A stretch of DNA of 6,257 bases from Pseudomonadota bacterium (GTDB lineage Bacteria > Pseudomonadota > Alphaproteobacteria > Rhizobiales > Hyphomicrobiaceae), in the NCBI GenBank assembly GCA_021813195.1, contig JAKALI010000258.1, forward strand, positions 1-6,257, given 5' to 3'. A program made the translations under genes and the position numbers. Shown here piece after piece: positions 5,028-6,257 of this stretch (its first letter is position 1; every line of letters starts with the position of its first letter). Below the pieces are notes generated by a model. It saw only the letters and a list, made by a program, of their open reading frames with translations, was not told the origin of the DNA and made no database searches.

Positions 5028-6170
5028 ATGCCCCTGTCCGCCGTCCCCACGCCCGCCAGCCCGGCCGCGACCCCCGCCACGGGCCCCGGGCCGGTGCTGT
5101 CGGTCGTGATTCCCACGCTCAACGAGGCCGGCAACGTGGCCGAGTTGGTGTCGCGCATCGAGCGGGCGCTGAGCGGCGTGGCCTGGGAAGTGATCTTCGT
5201 GGACGACAATTCGCCCGATGGCACCGCCGCCGTCGCCAAGCGCCTCAGCCTTTCGGACCGGCGCGTGCGCTGCATCCGGCGGGTGGAGCGCCGGGGGCTG
5301 GCCGGGGCCTGCATCGAGGGCATCCTGTCCTCGGCCGCGCCCTTCGTGGCGGTGATGGACGCCGATTTGCAGCACGACGAAGCCATCCTGCCCCGGATGC
5401 TGGCGCGGCTGGAACGGGGCGACACCGACCTGGTGGTCGGCACGCGCTATGTCGAGGGCGGCAGCGCCGAAGCCTTCGACGCCAAGCGCGGCGCGCTCAG
5501 CCGCATCGCCACCAGGGCGGCGCAGCGTTTCCTCGGCACTCAGCTCAGCGATCCGATGAGCGGCTTCTTCATGCTCCGCCGCGAAGTGGTGGAGGCGATG
5601 GCGGGCGATCTCACGGCCGAAGGCTTCAAGATCCTGCTCGACATCGTCACCACGGCGGGCGGCAAGCTGCGTATCGCCGAGGAGCCCTTCGTTTTCCGTA
5701 CCCGCTTCAGCGGCGAGAGCAAGTTCGACAGCCGCGTCGGCATCGAGTTCCTCGGCCTCTTGCTGGGCAAGATGACTTTCGGCGTGGTCAATCCGCGCTT
5801 CCTGCTGTTTGCGCTGGTGGGCACGGCCGGGCTCGGCGTGCATCTGATCGTGCTGAAGGCGAGCCTCATCTATGCCGGCGCCGTCTTTCCGGCGGCCCAG
5901 TCGCTCGCCACCTTCACGGCGATGGGCAATAACTTCGTGCTCAACAATTTCCTCACCTATCGCGACCGGCGGCTGAAGGGGCTCGGGATGCTCAAGGGCT
6001 TCGCCGGCTTCTGCCTGATCGGCGCGGCGGGGGCGCTCACCAATGTCGGCATCGCCTCCTATTTCTACGTCGAGCGGCCGGTGTGGTGGCTGGCCGGCCT
6101 GACCGGCGCTTTGGTGGGCCTGTTGTGGAACTACACGATGTCGAGCCGGTTCGTTTGGCACACGCGGTGA
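5028..6170 (+). CDS. Polyprenyl-phosphate glycosyltransferase (DPM1-like GT2) fused to a GtrA membrane domain
   Basis: The protein should transfer a sugar from a nucleotide sugar to polyprenyl phosphate at the cytoplasmic face of the inner membrane, with GtrA helping to anchor or flip the product. The GT2 domain spans about 24-250: LSVVIPTLNEAGNV (24-37), VDDNSPDGT (58-66), the metal-binding DADLQH (111-116), GTRYVEGG (138-145) and SDPMSGFFMLRR (174-185), which resemble dolichyl-phosphate mannose synthase. GtrA covers about 257-377 with some four membrane helices and NNFVLNNFLTYRDRR (301-315). I choose ATG 5028 (380 residues). The frame stays open upstream to 4743, but that part runs antisense through tRNA-Gly and a non-protein-like stretch. 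The ribosome binding site at 5028 is weak, and GTG 4989 or TTG 5007 are alternatives. The sugar is unknown. The stop overlaps the next start (GTGA), indicating an operon. Confidence 0.92.
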   Translation: MPLSAVPTPASPAATPATGPGPVLSVVIPTLNEAGNVAELVSRIERALSGVAWEVIFVDDNSPDGTAAVAKRLSLSDRRVRCIRRVERRGLAGACIEGILSSAAPFVAVMDADLQHDEAILPRMLARLERGDTDLVVGTRYVEGGSAEAFDAKRGALSRIATRAAQRFLGTQLSDPMSGFFMLRREVVEAMAGDLTAEGFKILLDIVTTAGGKLRIAEEPFVFRTRFSGESKFDSRVGIEFLGLLLGKMTFGVVNPRFLLFALVGTAGLGVHLIVLKASLIYAGAVFPAAQSLATFTAMGNNFVLNNFLTYRDRRLKGLGMLKGFAGFCLIGAAGALTNVGIASYFYVERPVWWLAGLTGALVGLLWNYTMSSRFVWHTR

Positions 6171-6257
6171 GCCCGCCATCGGCCACGCAAAACCTGCGCG
6201 CGCTGCTGGTCGCGGTGGCGTTGCTGGTCGTCGCGCGCGTGGTGGTGGCGGCGGTGC
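6167..6257 (+). CDS. Membrane protein, N-terminal fragment; probably a polytopic glycosyltransferase
   Basis: GTG at 6167 overlaps the preceding TGA by 4 nt, the usual sign of translational coupling. The 30 visible codons give a short polar start (SPPSATQNLR) and then a strongly hydrophobic segment (ALLVAVALLVVARVVVAAV) typical of a first transmembrane helix. No catalytic motif is within the window. Genes coupled to polyprenyl-phosphate-sugar synthases of this kind are often GT39/ArnT-like membrane glycosyltransferases that use the lipid-linked sugar. That is inferred from context only. Confidence 0.65.
   Translation, partial: MSPPSATQNLRALLVAVALLVVARVVVAAV

Noticed and set aside
4797..6179. 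460-codon minus-strand open frame opposite the glycosyltransferase
   Set aside because: It has low-complexity His/Arg/Gly/Ala/Glu composition typical of an antisense frame in high-GC DNA. The plus strand encodes clear GT2 and GtrA motifs.
1..6257. CRISPR array, rRNA or insertion sequence
   Set aside because: No regularly spaced repeats, no rRNA-like sequence, and no transposase motif or terminal inverted repeats with target duplication were seen on either strand.

Overview
The window looks like chromosome of a GC-rich alphaproteobacterium, probably of the Hyphomicrobiales/Rhodospirillales breadth. The basis is a CCA-encoding tRNA-Gly, a DPM1-like/GtrA fusion glycosyltransferase, a secreted di-haem peroxidase and strong G/C third-position bias. 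The species cannot be read from the sequence.

Layout. (1) 1-469, minus: the first 156 codons of a periplasmic di-haem cytochrome c peroxidase, running off the left edge, with its upstream region to about 807. (2) 808-4757: a likely small genomic island. Its ends are an exact 14-bp direct repeat (808-821 and 4744-4757) identical to the last 14 nt of the tRNA-Gly gene. Inside, all on the minus strand, lie hipB (4269-3976), hipA (3979-2684, overlapping hipB by 4 nt) and a class II Fic-domain AMP-transferase gene with a C-terminal winged-helix-like region (2388-1195). No integrase gene is present. (3) 4744-4817, minus: intact tRNA-Gly(CCC), whose 3' end is the proposed integration site. (4) 5028-6170, plus: polyprenyl-phosphate glycosyltransferase with a C-terminal GtrA membrane domain, overlapping by 4 nt (GTGA) the start of a membrane protein gene that leaves the window at the right edge.

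How the parts fit. hipB and hipA form a standard two-gene antitoxin/kinase-toxin operon. A sigma70-type promoter (TTGTAA-17-TATAAT) sits inside a cluster of ATGTCA/TGACAT half-sites, including one ATGTTA-N8-TGACAT palindrome, which is the arrangement expected for HipB autorepression. The fic gene follows after 295 bp that hold two near-identical 18-bp palindromes (TATACGGAAATCCGTATA type) and an extended -10-like element, so fic is probably controlled separately. The cargo therefore pairs two toxins that modify proteins post-translationally (a HipA Ser/Thr kinase and a Fic AMP-transferase) on what looks like a tRNA-targeted element. The genes to the right probably add a sugar to a polyprenyl-phosphate carrier and pass it across the inner membrane to a membrane glycosyltransferase.

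The non-coding stretches at 470-807, 822-1194, 2389-2683 and 4270-4743 hold no gene I can support; what they contain is listed.
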